Part shown: positions 31,565 through 40,381 of the stretch, in pieces
Layout: every line of letters starts with the position of its first letter
Position numbering within the stretch: position 1 is the stretch's first letter
NCBI RefSeq assembly: GCF_003315175.1
Contig: NZ_QNRQ01000005.1
Coordinates: 1-64,000 of the forward strand
Length of the DNA: 64,000 nucleotides
Reading direction: 5' to 3'
DNA from: Eoetvoesiella caeni
Lineage (GTDB): Bacteria > Pseudomonadota > Gammaproteobacteria > Burkholderiales > Burkholderiaceae_B
Notes under the pieces: model-generated
Database searches by the model: none
Told to the model about the DNA's origin: nothing
Seen by the model: only the letters and a program-made list of their open reading frames with translations
Translations under genes and position numbers: made by a program

Positions 31565-32719
31565 ATGCCTGAACACTCCCTCACTCCCTTCCCGCTGACG
31601 CAAGCGCAGGCGCGGCATATCTGGCTGCGCGCCCAGCGGCTCGATACCGCGGGGCCGTTCGGCAGCGGAGCCGATGCCACGCCCGCCGCTATCGCGCATC
31701 TTGGCTATGTGCAGATCGACACCATCAACGTGATCGAGCGCTGCCATCACCATATTCTCTGGACACGAATACCCACCTACCGCCGCAGTCATTTGCACCA
31801 GGCGCAAACGATCGACAAGACTGTTTTCGAGTACTGGACTCACGCGCTGTCGTACGTCCCGACCGATGACTTCAGATTTTTTATTGCCGATATGGAGCGC
31901 CATCGCAAATCGCCGAAAAGCTGGTTCAATTCTGTGACCAACAGCGATCTTCGCAAAGTCGTTACGCGCGTTCGCGACCATGGCGCCTTGTCGATTCGGG
32001 ACATTGACGATGACATCCTGGTAGAAAAAGATCATGCGTGGGCAAGCCGCAAGCCCTCGAAGCGGGCGCTGCAATTGGCCTTTCACACCGGCAAGCTGAC
32101 AGTCAGCGAACGCTCGGGCATGCTGAAGACATACGAGCTGACGAGCCGGCACTTCCAGTGGGACGCGCCTCCACGGAAGGCGTCCGAGAAACAGGTTGTC
32201 AATTATTTGCTGGACAGGTCGCTACGCTCGCAAGGAGTGGTCAGCCTTGATTCAATCTGCCACCTGAACCCAAAGCAAAAACCCCTCGTTCGACAAGCAA
32301 TCGAAGCCAGGCTGCGGCAAAAGCGCCTTGTTCCCGTAGCGATAGACGGCGCGGACAAGATAGAACACTGGGCCTGCCCGCCCACTGTGGCCGACATTCC
32401 CGAAGCGAGCCGGGGCGTACATATTCTTTCTCCGTTCGATCCGCTGATCATTCAACGCAAAAGACTGAAGCTGTTCTTCAGTTACGAACATCTGTTTGAA
32501 GCCTATGTGCCCAAAGAAAAACGTGTCTTCGGGTATATGGGATTGCCTGTACTTGTCGACGGCGAAATCGTGGCCGTGCTTGACTTGAAGGCTGATCGCG
32601 CGCGGCGCGAGCTATTGTTGCAGCAATGGAGCTGGGTCGGCAAAGGCAGGCAGTCTTTGCACAAAAGGCTGATCGAAGAAAAGCTGCATCAATTCGAACG
32701 GTTCCAGTTCGGCCCTTAA
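31565..32719 (+). CDS. YcaQ/AlkX-type winged-helix DNA glycosylase
   Basis: A 384-residue protein of the HTH_42 superfamily (YcaQ/AlkX), which unhooks interstrand crosslinks and alkylated bases. The catalytic QxD motif is visible as VQID near residues 52-55, within LGYVQIDTINVIERCHHHILWTR. The family ending RGVHILSPFDPLIIQRKRLKLFFSYEHLFEAYVP lies near 285-318 in two parts. It is 75 bp upstream of an SOS-boxed radical SAM gene, suggesting a repair neighbourhood; the SOS box itself is downstream of this gene. Confidence 0.85.
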   Translation: MPEHSLTPFPLTQAQARHIWLRAQRLDTAGPFGSGADATPAAIAHLGYVQIDTINVIERCHHHILWTRIPTYRRSHLHQAQTIDKTVFEYWTHALSYVPTDDFRFFIADMERHRKSPKSWFNSVTNSDLRKVVTRVRDHGALSIRDIDDDILVEKDHAWASRKPSKRALQLAFHTGKLTVSERSGMLKTYELTSRHFQWDAPPRKASEKQVVNYLLDRSLRSQGVVSLDSICHLNPKQKPLVRQAIEARLRQKRLVPVAIDGADKIEHWACPPTVADIPEASRGVHILSPFDPLIIQRKRLKLFFSYEHLFEAYVPKEKRVFGYMGLPVLVDGEIVAVLDLKADRARRELLLQQWSWVGKGRQSLHKRLIEEKLHQFERFQFGP

Positions 32720-32761
32720 TCGGCGAAAAGGGGGCATTGCGCCGATGGCAGCGCCGCAATA

Positions 32762-32781
32762 TACTGTTTATTTGTACAGTA
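32762..32781 (+). promoter_or_regulatory. LexA (SOS) box upstream of the radical SAM gene
   Basis: TACTGT-N8-ACAGTA, an exact match to the LexA half-sites with the canonical 8-nt spacer, ends 13 bp before the ATG of the PA0069-type gene. Overlap with the ribosome-binding region suggests tight repression in undamaged cells. Confidence 0.8.
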
Positions 32782-32794
32782 TACAGAGACTACC

Positions 32795-33865
32795 ATGCAG
32801 GCAACTCCTCCCATCAAAGGCCGAGGCAGCGTCTCGAACAAAACGTCCCGCTTCGAGCAGCTTCAACGCGAATCGTTTGACGATGAATGGGCAAAAACCG
32901 ACGAAGCCGCGCCCAAGCCGGCCACAACGGTTTCTTTCGAAAAAGCCAAGTCCATCATTTCCCGCAATGAATCGCCCGATATCAGTTTCGACCAGTCCAT
33001 CAATCCATACAGAGGATGCGAGCATGGGTGCATCTATTGCTATGCCCGGCCCACCCATGCATATCTGAATCACTCGCCGGGCCTGGATTTCGAAACCAAG
33101 CTGTATGCCAAGTCCAATGCGGCCGAACTGCTGCGCAAGGAATTATCACGCCCGAATTATGTGCCCAAGCTTATTGCCCTGGGCGCCAACACCGACCCCT
33201 ATCAGCCCATAGAGCGGCGACTGCGAATAACAGCTTCGATTCTGGCAGTCATGGAAGAATTCAACCAGCCCGTCGCCATTACCACCAAGTCCGCGTCGGT
33301 AACCCAGGACATCGAATTGCTGGCTCGCATGGCCAGCAAGAATCTGGTTCGGGTGTTCATGTCGGTGGGCTCGCTGGACAGGACCATTGCACGAACGCTG
33401 GAACCACGCGCCAGCACGCCGGGGGCGCGCATCGACGCCATTCGCACCCTAAGCGCAGCCGGCATTCCGACCGGCGTAATGGTGGCGCCTGTCATCCCCG
33501 CACTGACCGACCACGACATGGAAAAGATTCTTTTCAGCGCACAAGACGCCGGGGCCAAAAGTGCGGCGTATGTCTTGCTGCGGCTGCCCTTGGAAATTGC
33601 CGACCTGTTTCGCGAATGGCTGGCCGCCCACCATCCATTGAAAGAAGCTCATGTCATGAACCTGGTCAAGCAGATGCGCAACGGCAAAATATACGACTCC
33701 GATTTCAAGACCAGGATGAAAGGAACCGGCGTGTTTGCCGACCTTCTTGAGCAGAGATTCAAAAAAGCGTGCGCCAAAGCCGGACTGAATCAAACGCGAC
33801 AGCCGTTGGACACCACTCTTTTTTCGCGACCGCCGGAAGACAAGCCCCAGTTGACGCTGTTCTAG
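32795..33865 (+). CDS. PA0069-family radical SAM protein, probably SOS-regulated
   Basis: A 356-residue radical SAM enzyme with the 4Fe-4S cluster motif CEHGCIYC (Cys75, Cys79, Cys82) in PYRGCEHGCIYCYARPTHAY. It resembles the spore photoproduct lyase-like PA0069 family; substrate unknown, though Gln/Ser/Thr-rich TTKSASVTQDIELLARM and related segments fit the barrel. The LexA box directly upstream points to a DNA-damage role. The start at 32795 fits the family N-terminus (PPIKGRGSVSN). Confidence 0.9.
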   Translation: MQATPPIKGRGSVSNKTSRFEQLQRESFDDEWAKTDEAAPKPATTVSFEKAKSIISRNESPDISFDQSINPYRGCEHGCIYCYARPTHAYLNHSPGLDFETKLYAKSNAAELLRKELSRPNYVPKLIALGANTDPYQPIERRLRITASILAVMEEFNQPVAITTKSASVTQDIELLARMASKNLVRVFMSVGSLDRTIARTLEPRASTPGARIDAIRTLSAAGIPTGVMVAPVIPALTDHDMEKILFSAQDAGAKSAAYVLLRLPLEIADLFREWLAAHHPLKEAHVMNLVKQMRNGKIYDSDFKTRMKGTGVFADLLEQRFKKACAKAGLNQTRQPLDTTLFSRPPEDKPQLTLF

Positions 33866-33955
33866 GTCGTGGAGCATCCGATGCTATAAACTGCGCAACG
33901 GAGCCTCAGCGTTGGGCGCCGCGTGCGCCATTCAATCCAAACCAAGGAAATCACC

Positions 33956-34333
33956 GTGCCGCAAAATGATGTTCACCTTATCAAGGGAATGTATGATCGT
34001 TTCAACGCCAGAGATATCGACGGTGTCCTTGCCGCACTGGCCGACGACGTTGTCTGGGCCAACGGCATGGACGGCGGACACGTTCATGGGCATGAGGCTG
34101 TGCGCGCCTATTGGACACAGCAATGGGCTGTCGTCAGTCCGCACGTTGAGCCAATAGAGTTTCGGCAAACAAAGGACGGAGCCGTAGCGGTCGAAGTAAT
34201 TCAGACCGTCTTCGACCTTGACGGCCAACCCTTAAGCGGCCAGACCCACGGACTGAAGGACAAAACAGTGATGCATATTTTCCGGCTGGATAACGATAAA
34301 GTTACGCGCTTCGATATTGGGGACGGCGGTTAA
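33956..34333 (+). CDS. SnoaL-like/NTF2-fold protein
   Basis: A 125-residue protein of the nuclear transport factor 2 fold (MYDRFNARDIDGVLAALADDVVWAN, HGHEAVRAYWTQQWA, VMHIFRLDNDKVTRFDIGD). Such proteins are small hydrolases, isomerases or binding proteins, and the substrate is not predictable. A GTG at 33956 has AAGGAAA upstream and gives the usual length; an in-frame ATG at 33923 would add an atypical extension. Confidence 0.78.
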   Translation: MPQNDVHLIKGMYDRFNARDIDGVLAALADDVVWANGMDGGHVHGHEAVRAYWTQQWAVVSPHVEPIEFRQTKDGAVAVEVIQTVFDLDGQPLSGQTHGLKDKTVMHIFRLDNDKVTRFDIGDGG

Positions 34334-34337
34334 GCCT

Positions 34338-34673
34338 TCATTTACCAGGCGTCGACGACCAAGTTTCGAATTCCTCTCGAAACCGATCAATCTGGTGCAT
34401 CCGCTCGTGCAGAACCGTCACGATACCGATGTCGCCGTTCGACAGCCTTCGCCAGTAGACCACGTGCTTCTCATAGCGAAAGAAAAAACCCTCCACTCCG
34501 AGGTCGGCCGGCACAGGTCGCGATACTACCTCGCGGGTTTCGATCTTGGAAAAGGCCTCGAACAATCCATTGATGTAGCGATCAGCCTGCGGCGTTCCCC
34601 ATTTGTTGCGTGTATAGAGGTAGATTTCATCGAGGCGATAGGATGCCGCCTCTTGTATACGGACATTAGCCAT
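34338..34673 (-). CDS. parE: ParE/RelE-family toxin
   Basis: A 111-residue toxin of the ParE family (RLDEIYLYTRNKWGTPQADRYINGLFEAF, then VPADLGVEGFFFRYEKHVVYWR and VTVLHERMHQIDR). It starts 8 bp inside the antitoxin gene. ParE toxins poison DNA gyrase, RelE relatives cut mRNA; the ending fits ParE best. It lies 4 bp from the convergent NTF2-fold gene. Confidence 0.87.
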   Translation of the reverse strand: MANVRIQEAASYRLDEIYLYTRNKWGTPQADRYINGLFEAFSKIETREVVSRPVPADLGVEGFFFRYEKHVVYWRRLSNGDIGIVTVLHERMHQIDRFREEFETWSSTPGK

Positions 34674-34926
34674 GCCGATTGTTGCGCGCGATAAGCTCCG
34701 CGGCGGTCAGGGGCTGATAGGAGGACTCCGGTGCTGCGAACGCATGGGTCAGTTCGGCCTTGAGCCGGTGGAACGCTTCCTCCTCCACCCGTTCCTTGTC
34801 GCGTCGGATGAGATCCCTAATATACTCGCTGACATTATCGTAAGCGCCGTCTTCGCCAACGTTGGCCGCAACAAATTCGCTTAGTTGCCCTTTGAGGCGA
34901 ACAGTCATGGTTGTCGTTCGAGACAT
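34666..34926 (-). CDS. parD: CopG/ParD-family antitoxin
   Basis: An 86-residue antitoxin with an N-terminal ribbon-helix-helix (TMTVRLKGQLSEFVAANV, then YDNVSEYIRDLIRRDKERVEEEAF) and a flexible C-terminus. It overlaps parE by 8 bp, the usual antitoxin-first layout. The ATG at 34926 follows CAGGATTTAGCC and an AT-rich region (34930-34990) suitable for a self-regulated promoter. Confidence 0.87.
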   Translation of the reverse strand: MSRTTTMTVRLKGQLSEFVAANVGEDGAYDNVSEYIRDLIRRDKERVEEEAFHRLKAELTHAFAAPESSYQPLTAAELIARNNRHG

Positions 34927-34996
34927 GGCTAAATCCTGTTGAGTGGCATTCGTATTGAATATAACTAAAAAACAATACAAAAACAATAAGGCTAGA

Positions 34997-35872
34997 ATGA
35001 TGGCGGTGACCGACATGAATACTCTTTTACTTGTAGGCGGAGACCTGTGCGAGCGGACAGCGGCGATGCTGGATCCCGGGCACTGGAACTGTATTGGGCT
35101 GCGCCGCAGCGGGATGGGGCAAGCCCCAAACAGCACTATCAGTTGGCACAAGGCAGATCTAGGGAGTGCAGAGAGCCTCTCTGTCCTGGGCAATGGCGAA
35201 TTCGCCCGAATCACTCATGTCCTGTACGCGCCGTCTCCAGGCGGCAGAACCATGGCGCATTACGCCGAGGTTTATTCCTGTGGGCTCCCGAGGCTGCTGG
35301 GCAGCCTGTCGATGCCTTGCCTGAATAAGCTGCAGCGCTGCGTATTGGTGGGGTCCTCCGCTGTCTGGGGGCCCTCCGACAATTGGGTGGATGAAAACAC
35401 TCCCACTCAAAGAACGGATTTCCGTAGCGAGTCGCTGCTGGATGCCGAGGCCGCGCTGCATGCCGTTTTGGGACCTGGCCGCGGGGTTGCGCTGCGTCTT
35501 TCCGGCTTATACGGCCCCCAGCGGTTGCGATTGATCGACGGACTGCGCGGCGGCAGGATCGCGGCGCCGGACGGACCCGGCCATTGGGCCAATCGAATAC
35601 ACATTGACGACGCAGCCAGGGCCTGTGCGCATCTGCTGACCATGGCCGACCCTTTGCCGCTATACATCGGCACAGACGACACCCCTCTTCCGACAGCACA
35701 GCTATACGATGCACTGGCAAGGTTTGCGGGCGCCCCCGCTCCTGCACGTCAGCCACAGGCGCCCAGCGGCAAGCGCTTGTCGAACGCCCGGCTTCGGGCC
35801 AGCGGCTGGACGCCAGCGTGGCCGGATACGCTGCAGGGCTATGCTGCCTGCCTGGCTACGCCGGCCAAATGA
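34997..35872 (+). CDS. NAD(P)-dependent epimerase/dehydratase-like protein
   Basis: An SDR-superfamily protein of about 291 residues. The N-terminal strand (NTLLLVGGDLCERTAAMLD) is a degenerate Rossmann glycine motif, and VLVGSSAVWGPSDNWVDE plus LRLSGLYGPQR match extended SDRs of the YeeZ type. The catalytic YxxxK is not evident, so it may bind NAD(P) without classic epimerase activity. Two adjacent ATGs (34997 and 35000) follow AAGG; the choice is uncertain. Confidence 0.75.
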   Translation: MMAVTDMNTLLLVGGDLCERTAAMLDPGHWNCIGLRRSGMGQAPNSTISWHKADLGSAESLSVLGNGEFARITHVLYAPSPGGRTMAHYAEVYSCGLPRLLGSLSMPCLNKLQRCVLVGSSAVWGPSDNWVDENTPTQRTDFRSESLLDAEAALHAVLGPGRGVALRLSGLYGPQRLRLIDGLRGGRIAAPDGPGHWANRIHIDDAARACAHLLTMADPLPLYIGTDDTPLPTAQLYDALARFAGAPAPARQPQAPSGKRLSNARLRASGWTPAWPDTLQGYAACLATPAK

Positions 35873-35999
35873 GGCTATGCGGGCGGCGCCAAAAACTCCT
35901 TGATCACATTTCGTTCCGACCATAACATCAAGCAGGTGCAGCCCATGGATCAACAGACTTCATGGGCGTCGCGCATTCCATCCAACTCCAGGAGACATC

Positions 36000-36827
36000 A
36001 TGCCCCATCATTCCGGCACCGCCCAGAAGCGGGCGGCCTTTGCCAAGCTGCACCAATCAGGCTGCTTCGTAATTCCGAACCCCTGGAATATCGGTACCGC
36101 GCGCTGTCTTGAGGACATGGGCTTCAAAGCCATTGCCTCGACAAGCTCTGGACATGCCCACGCGGATGGACTTCCGGATGGCGCACAAAGCCTTGACACT
36201 GTGCTTGCCCACTTGCGCGACCTGGCGCAAAGCGTAAGCATTCCGCTGAATGCAGATTTTGAAAATGGATTTGCCGACGACCCCGAAGAAATGCAGGCGA
36301 ACATCGTGCGTTGCATCGAAACTGGTGTTGCGGGCCTGTCGATCGAAGATGCGCCGCAGGGCGGCGAACACAGACTGTATGAATTCGAGCACGCCGTGGC
36401 CCGCGTCAAGGCGGCAAGGTCGGCCATCGACAGTACGGGCCAGCAGGTCATGCTGACCGCTCGAACCGAAGGCTTTATACGCGGAGCCCCCGACATCGAC
36501 GAAACAATCCGCCGCTTGAAAGCGTTTGCCGATGCAGGTGCGGACTGCCTCTATTCACCCGGGATCAAGACGCAAGATCACATTGAAGCTACGGTCCAGG
36601 CCGTTGGCGGGCGAGCCGTCAACTTCCTGAATGGCAATTCGTTGGGCTTTAGCGTGGACGACCTGGCCCGGATGGGAGTGCGCCGCATCAGTGTGGGAGG
36701 CGCATTGGCGCGCGTGGCCATGGATGCTTTCTTGCGCGTATCGCAACAGATCGCGGGCGAAGGCAAGTTCGATGGCTTCGCCGGCCTGGTCAGCAATGCC
36801 GAGTTGAACCAGCGATTTCGGCAATAA
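36000..36827 (+). CDS. Isocitrate lyase/PEP mutase superfamily protein
   Basis: A 275-residue TIM-barrel enzyme of the isocitrate lyase/phosphoenolpyruvate mutase superfamily (NPWNIGTARCLEDMGFKAIASTSSGHA, NADFENGFADDPEEM with the metal-binding Asp/Glu, SIEDAPQGG, VMLTARTEGF). The KKCGH catalytic loop of true isocitrate lyase is absent, so a lyase or hydrolase acting on 2-oxo acids or a carboxyphosphonate-type substrate is more likely. The CAGGAGACATC site supports the start. It is 6 bp from the convergent S4-domain gene. Confidence 0.85.
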   Translation: MPHHSGTAQKRAAFAKLHQSGCFVIPNPWNIGTARCLEDMGFKAIASTSSGHAHADGLPDGAQSLDTVLAHLRDLAQSVSIPLNADFENGFADDPEEMQANIVRCIETGVAGLSIEDAPQGGEHRLYEFEHAVARVKAARSAIDSTGQQVMLTARTEGFIRGAPDIDETIRRLKAFADAGADCLYSPGIKTQDHIEATVQAVGGRAVNFLNGNSLGFSVDDLARMGVRRISVGGALARVAMDAFLRVSQQIAGEGKFDGFAGLVSNAELNQRFRQ

Positions 36828-36833
36828 CCAGTT

Positions 36834-37220
36834 CTAATCCTGCTTCCCGCGCATAAGATCAATTAGCCGCCGATCGCGCTTGGTTGGGCGTCCGGAGATA
36901 ATTTCAAGCGCGGGTTCGGGAGCCAGGCGCTTTATCTCGGCAGCGCGCTCCCGCACAGCCATGCTTTCGGGCGTTTCTTCATACAATTGGCGGGCTACCG
37001 GCGCCGGGCCGCGCACACTGCTTACGGCACACACGCGAACCTGCATCGGCGGGTCTTCCTTGCGCACGCTAACCAGATCTCCCGCCGCCACTTCGCGTGC
37101 GGGCTTGGCAGGCTGGCCGTTCACCAGCACCCTGCCTTTGCCGATTTCCTGCACGGCCAGGCTGCGGGTTTTATAAAAGCGCGCAGCCCAAAGCCATTTG
37201 TCGAGCCGAATTTTGTCCAT
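36834..37220 (-). CDS. hslR: S4-domain RNA-binding heat shock protein (Hsp15-like)
   Basis: A 128-residue protein with an N-terminal S4 domain (DKIRLDKWLWAARFYKTRSLAV, KGRVLVNGQPAKPAREVAAGD) and a basic C-terminus (SGRPTKRDRRLIDLMRGKQD). Hsp15 binds 50S subunits that carry a nascent chain and helps recycle them. Length and tail match the family well. Start at 37220. Confidence 0.9.
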   Translation of the reverse strand: MDKIRLDKWLWAARFYKTRSLAVQEIGKGRVLVNGQPAKPAREVAAGDLVSVRKEDPPMQVRVCAVSSVRGPAPVARQLYEETPESMAVRERAAEIKRLAPEPALEIISGRPTKRDRRLIDLMRGKQD

Positions 37221-37327
37221 TATGCAAAGCTCATTGTCCGTTCTGGAAACTACATCATAGATGGGGTTCTGCTCTATCGTATAACATTGAACTTAAGCCA
37301 CCACTCATAACGAAACAATAAGCCGGC

Positions 37328-38236
37328 ATGCAAGATTTAAATGATCTGTATTATTACGTTCAGGTAGTCGATTACGGCGGTTTCGCTCCGGCCGGCCGCG
37401 CGCTGGGGGTGCCGAAATCCAAATTGAGCCGACGGGTGGCTACCCTGGAAGAAAGACTGGGCGTGCGGCTGATCCAGCGCTCGACGCGGCGTTTTGCAGT
37501 TACGGAAATCGGCCAGACCTACTACGCCCATTGCAAGGCCATGCTGGTCGAAGCCCAGGCGGCGCAGGAAGCCATCGAGATCACACGCGCCGATCCGCAA
37601 GGCATCGTGCGCATCAGCTGCCCCGTGGCAATGCTGCACGCGGGCGTGGAAAACATGCTGGCCGACTTCATGGCCGACAACCCCCGCGTCACCATGCACC
37701 TGGATGCGACCAACCGCCGTGTCGACCCTGTAGGCGAAGCCATCGATATCGCGATAAGAGTACGGCCGCCCCCCATCGAAGACAGCGACCTGGTGATGCG
37801 CGTTCTGGGCAGCCCAACCCGGCAATGCCTGGTTGCCAGCCCCGGCTGCGTCGAGCGCTACGGCATGCCCAAGGCGCCCGCCGACCTGGCCCAGTGGCCC
37901 AGCATGGGCCTGGGGCCCCCGCAGGAAAACCATGCCTGGCGCCTATATGGCCCCGACGACCAGCAAGTAGAGCTATACCATACCCCCCGCTTCGTTACCG
38001 GAGACATGCGCGGGCTGCACAGCGCCGCGCTTGCGGGCATTGGCGCGGTACAACTGCCCTTGATGATCATCCGCGAAGACCTTGCCGAGGGCAAACTGAT
38101 AAGCCTGCTGCCCGACTGGGCACCCAAGGCGGAAATCGTCCATGCGGTGTTTCCTTCCCGGCGCGGCCTGCTGCCGGCCGTGCGCACGTTAGTGGATTAT
38201 CTTGCGCAACGCTTCGAGGCTTTGGGCAACTGCTGA
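37328..38236 (+). CDS. LysR-type transcriptional regulator
   Basis: A 302-residue LysR regulator with an N-terminal winged helix (DLNDLYYYVQVVDYGGFAPAGRALGVPKSKLSRRVATLEER in two parts, residues 2-42) and a substrate-binding domain (GIVRISCPVAMLHAGVENML near 90-109). The pattern with PKSKLSRRVA fits the CrgA-like group that often regulates neighbouring quinone-stress genes such as wrbA, pirin and glutathionyl-hydroquinone reductase. Regulation of those neighbours is an inference from proximity. Confidence 0.9.
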   Translation: MQDLNDLYYYVQVVDYGGFAPAGRALGVPKSKLSRRVATLEERLGVRLIQRSTRRFAVTEIGQTYYAHCKAMLVEAQAAQEAIEITRADPQGIVRISCPVAMLHAGVENMLADFMADNPRVTMHLDATNRRVDPVGEAIDIAIRVRPPPIEDSDLVMRVLGSPTRQCLVASPGCVERYGMPKAPADLAQWPSMGLGPPQENHAWRLYGPDDQQVELYHTPRFVTGDMRGLHSAALAGIGAVQLPLMIIREDLAEGKLISLLPDWAPKAEIVHAVFPSRRGLLPAVRTLVDYLAQRFEALGNC

Positions 38237-38302
38237 AGGCCAGCCGCCGGACGGGCGTCAGGAATGGAAATTGGCGAACCGGGCCGGGCCAGGTGCACGC
38301 GC

Positions 38303-39301
38303 TCAGGCCGTGGGCTGGACCGCCGGCAGGCGCTCGCGCCCGTGCGGCTCGTCCAGCATCAAGACCGGCCCCAACGGCACGATGCCATTCGGATTGATCG
38401 TGGCGTGGCTGGTGTAATAGTGTTCTTTGACATGCTGCATGTTCAGCGTACCGGCCACACCAGGCCATTGATACAGCTCGCGCGTGTATGCCCAAAGATT
38501 GGGGTAATCGACCAGGCGCCGCAAGTTGCATTTGAAGTGGCCGTAGTAGACCGCATCGAAACGGATCAGGGTAGTGAACAAGCGCCAATCAGCCTCGGTA
38601 ACCCGGTTGCCGGCCAGGTAGCGCTGCTTGCCCAGGCGCTGCTCAAGCTCGTCCAGCGAAGCGAACAATGCGGTGACCTCCCGCTCGTAAACGCTTTGCT
38701 CGGTTGCAAACCCCGCTTTGTACACGCCGTTGTTGACGGTGCCGTAAACGCGCGCATTGACGGCGTCGATTTCAGGCATGAGTTCGGCTGGCGCGTAGTT
38801 GCCGGCCTTGGCTCCCACCCCGTCAAAAGCCGAATTGAACATCCGGATGATCTCGGAGGACTCGTTGTTGACTATTTTTCCTTGCTGCTTGTCCCATAGC
38901 AAAGGAACCGTCACCCTGCCGCTATAGTCGGACTGCGCATGCCGGTACACCTCGTACATATACTTGGCGTTCACCAGCGGATCGGCCACCACGCCCGGCC
39001 CCGGCTTGAAGGTCCAGCCGTGGTCGCCCATATAGGGATGGACCACCGATACGCTGATCATTTCTTCCAGGCCTTTCAGGGCGCGAAAAATCAGCGTACG
39101 GTGGGCCCATGGGCACGCCATCGAGACATACAAATGATAGCGGCCCGGCTGCGCGGCAAAGCCGCCTTCACCGCTGGGGCCCGGGGCGCCGTCCGGCGTG
39201 ATCCAGTTGCGAAACTGAGCCTCGGTGCGCACGAAGCTTCCGCCCGTAGCCGATGTGTCATACCACTGATCGACCCACTCGCCCTTGACAAGCAATCCCA
39301 T
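38303..39301 (-). CDS. Glutathionyl-hydroquinone reductase (xi-class GST)
   Basis: A 332-residue xi-class glutathione transferase. The catalytic Cys63 is in the family motif SMACPWAHRT; FKPGPGVVADPLVNAKYMYEVY and VPLLWDKQQGKIVNNESSEIIRM match YqjG/PcpF. It reduces glutathionyl-hydroquinones, complementing the WrbA and pirin genes nearby. The start at 39301 (MGLLVKGEWVDQWYDT) is the family N-terminus; GGAAATTCA precedes it. Confidence 0.9.
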   Translation of the reverse strand: MGLLVKGEWVDQWYDTSATGGSFVRTEAQFRNWITPDGAPGPSGEGGFAAQPGRYHLYVSMACPWAHRTLIFRALKGLEEMISVSVVHPYMGDHGWTFKPGPGVVADPLVNAKYMYEVYRHAQSDYSGRVTVPLLWDKQQGKIVNNESSEIIRMFNSAFDGVGAKAGNYAPAELMPEIDAVNARVYGTVNNGVYKAGFATEQSVYEREVTALFASLDELEQRLGKQRYLAGNRVTEADWRLFTTLIRFDAVYYGHFKCNLRRLVDYPNLWAYTRELYQWPGVAGTLNMQHVKEHYYTSHATINPNGIVPLGPVLMLDEPHGRERLPAVQPTA

Positions 39302-39443
39302 TGAATTTCCTTTTTTTATATCTGTCCGGTCCTTGCCATAGTGTGCCATGGCAGGGACCAGCGTCCCATTCGGTCGGGCGCAGATCTATGCTCTATCCTG
39401 GCGCCTGAACCGTCGTTACGTGTACTGCGCCCTGCTTTAACCC

Positions 39444-40073
39444 TTAACCTGCCTGCAATTCAGCTTCGCCCACTTCACTAAACAACTTATTGGCGATCTC
39501 GGCAATATGGCGGCCCTGGTAGCGCGCGCCGTCCAACTCGGTCTCGGATGGCTGACGCGAACCGTCGCCGCCAGCAATGGTGGTCGCGCCGTAGGGGCTG
39601 CCGCCGGTTACTTCGTCCAGGCGCATCTGGCCCTGGAAGCTATAAGGCAAGCCGACTGTAATCACACCAAAGTGCATAAGATTGGTCAAGATGGAGAATA
39701 ACGTAACCTCCTGGCCGCCATGCTGGGTAGCCGTGGAAGTAAAGGCGCCGCCGACCTTGCCGTTCAGTGCGCCGCTGGCCCACAAGCCTCCCGCCTGGTC
39801 GAAAAAATTGGCCATTTGCGAAGACATGCGGCCATAGCGGGTCCCGCTGCCGACAATAATGGCGTCGTAATTGGCAAGATCGGCAACCTGCGCAATAGGA
39901 GCGGCCTGGTCGGTTTTGTAGTGCGATGCCTTGGCAACTTCTTCGGACACCAGTTCCGGAACACGCTTGATATCGACGACGGCGCCCGCTTCGCGCGCGC
40001 CCTGGGCCACGGCATTAGCCATGGTTTCGATATGGCCGTATGCCGAATGATATAGAACAAGAACCTTTGCCAT
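39444..40073 (-). CDS. wrbA: NAD(P)H:quinone oxidoreductase WrbA
   Basis: A 209-residue flavodoxin-like protein ([62 protein letters not shown]). WrbA is a tetrameric FMN enzyme that reduces quinones with two electrons. It is transcribed divergently from pirin with a strong dyad between them (40239-40291). The ATG at 40073 follows AGGAGTTACACAG. Confidence 0.93.
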   Translation of the reverse strand: MAKVLVLYHSAYGHIETMANAVAQGAREAGAVVDIKRVPELVSEEVAKASHYKTDQAAPIAQVADLANYDAIIVGSGTRYGRMSSQMANFFDQAGGLWASGALNGKVGGAFTSTATQHGGQEVTLFSILTNLMHFGVITVGLPYSFQGQMRLDEVTGGSPYGATTIAGGDGSRQPSETELDGARYQGRHIAEIANKLFSEVGEAELQAG

Positions 40074-40238
40074 CTGTGTAACTCCTGTTGAGATTTCTAA
40101 TAAAGAATGAATGAACGGCTTGGGCCTGCGCGCCGGCCTATGCAACTTGGCGCTGACACGAAGGTCACTGTGTGCGTTTCGGTATGTTCATAGTAGTGGA
40201 GCAACGATAAGCGCACTAGATGGCAAACACGGCACTTA

Positions 40239-40291
40239 GCGTTCTATTTAAAGAACGACATATGCCTTTCATCGTTCAGAAAATAGAACGC
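40239..40291. promoter_or_regulatory. Dyad operator candidate between wrbA and pirin
   Basis: GCGTTCTATTT (40239-40249) is repeated as an exact inverted copy at 40281-40291, with inner GAACGA and TCGTTC half-sites between them and a near palindrome GTTCTATTTAAAGAAC on the left. Such nested dyads in a divergent intergenic region are typical of LysR or MarR regulation. Confidence 0.6.
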
Positions 40292-40381
40292 AAATAGCCG
40301 GAATCGTCTACTACCGCGAAAATCGTCCTGCCATTATGCTTTTTTCATACAGCGACACTCCGTCGCCGACAGGAGATTTAA

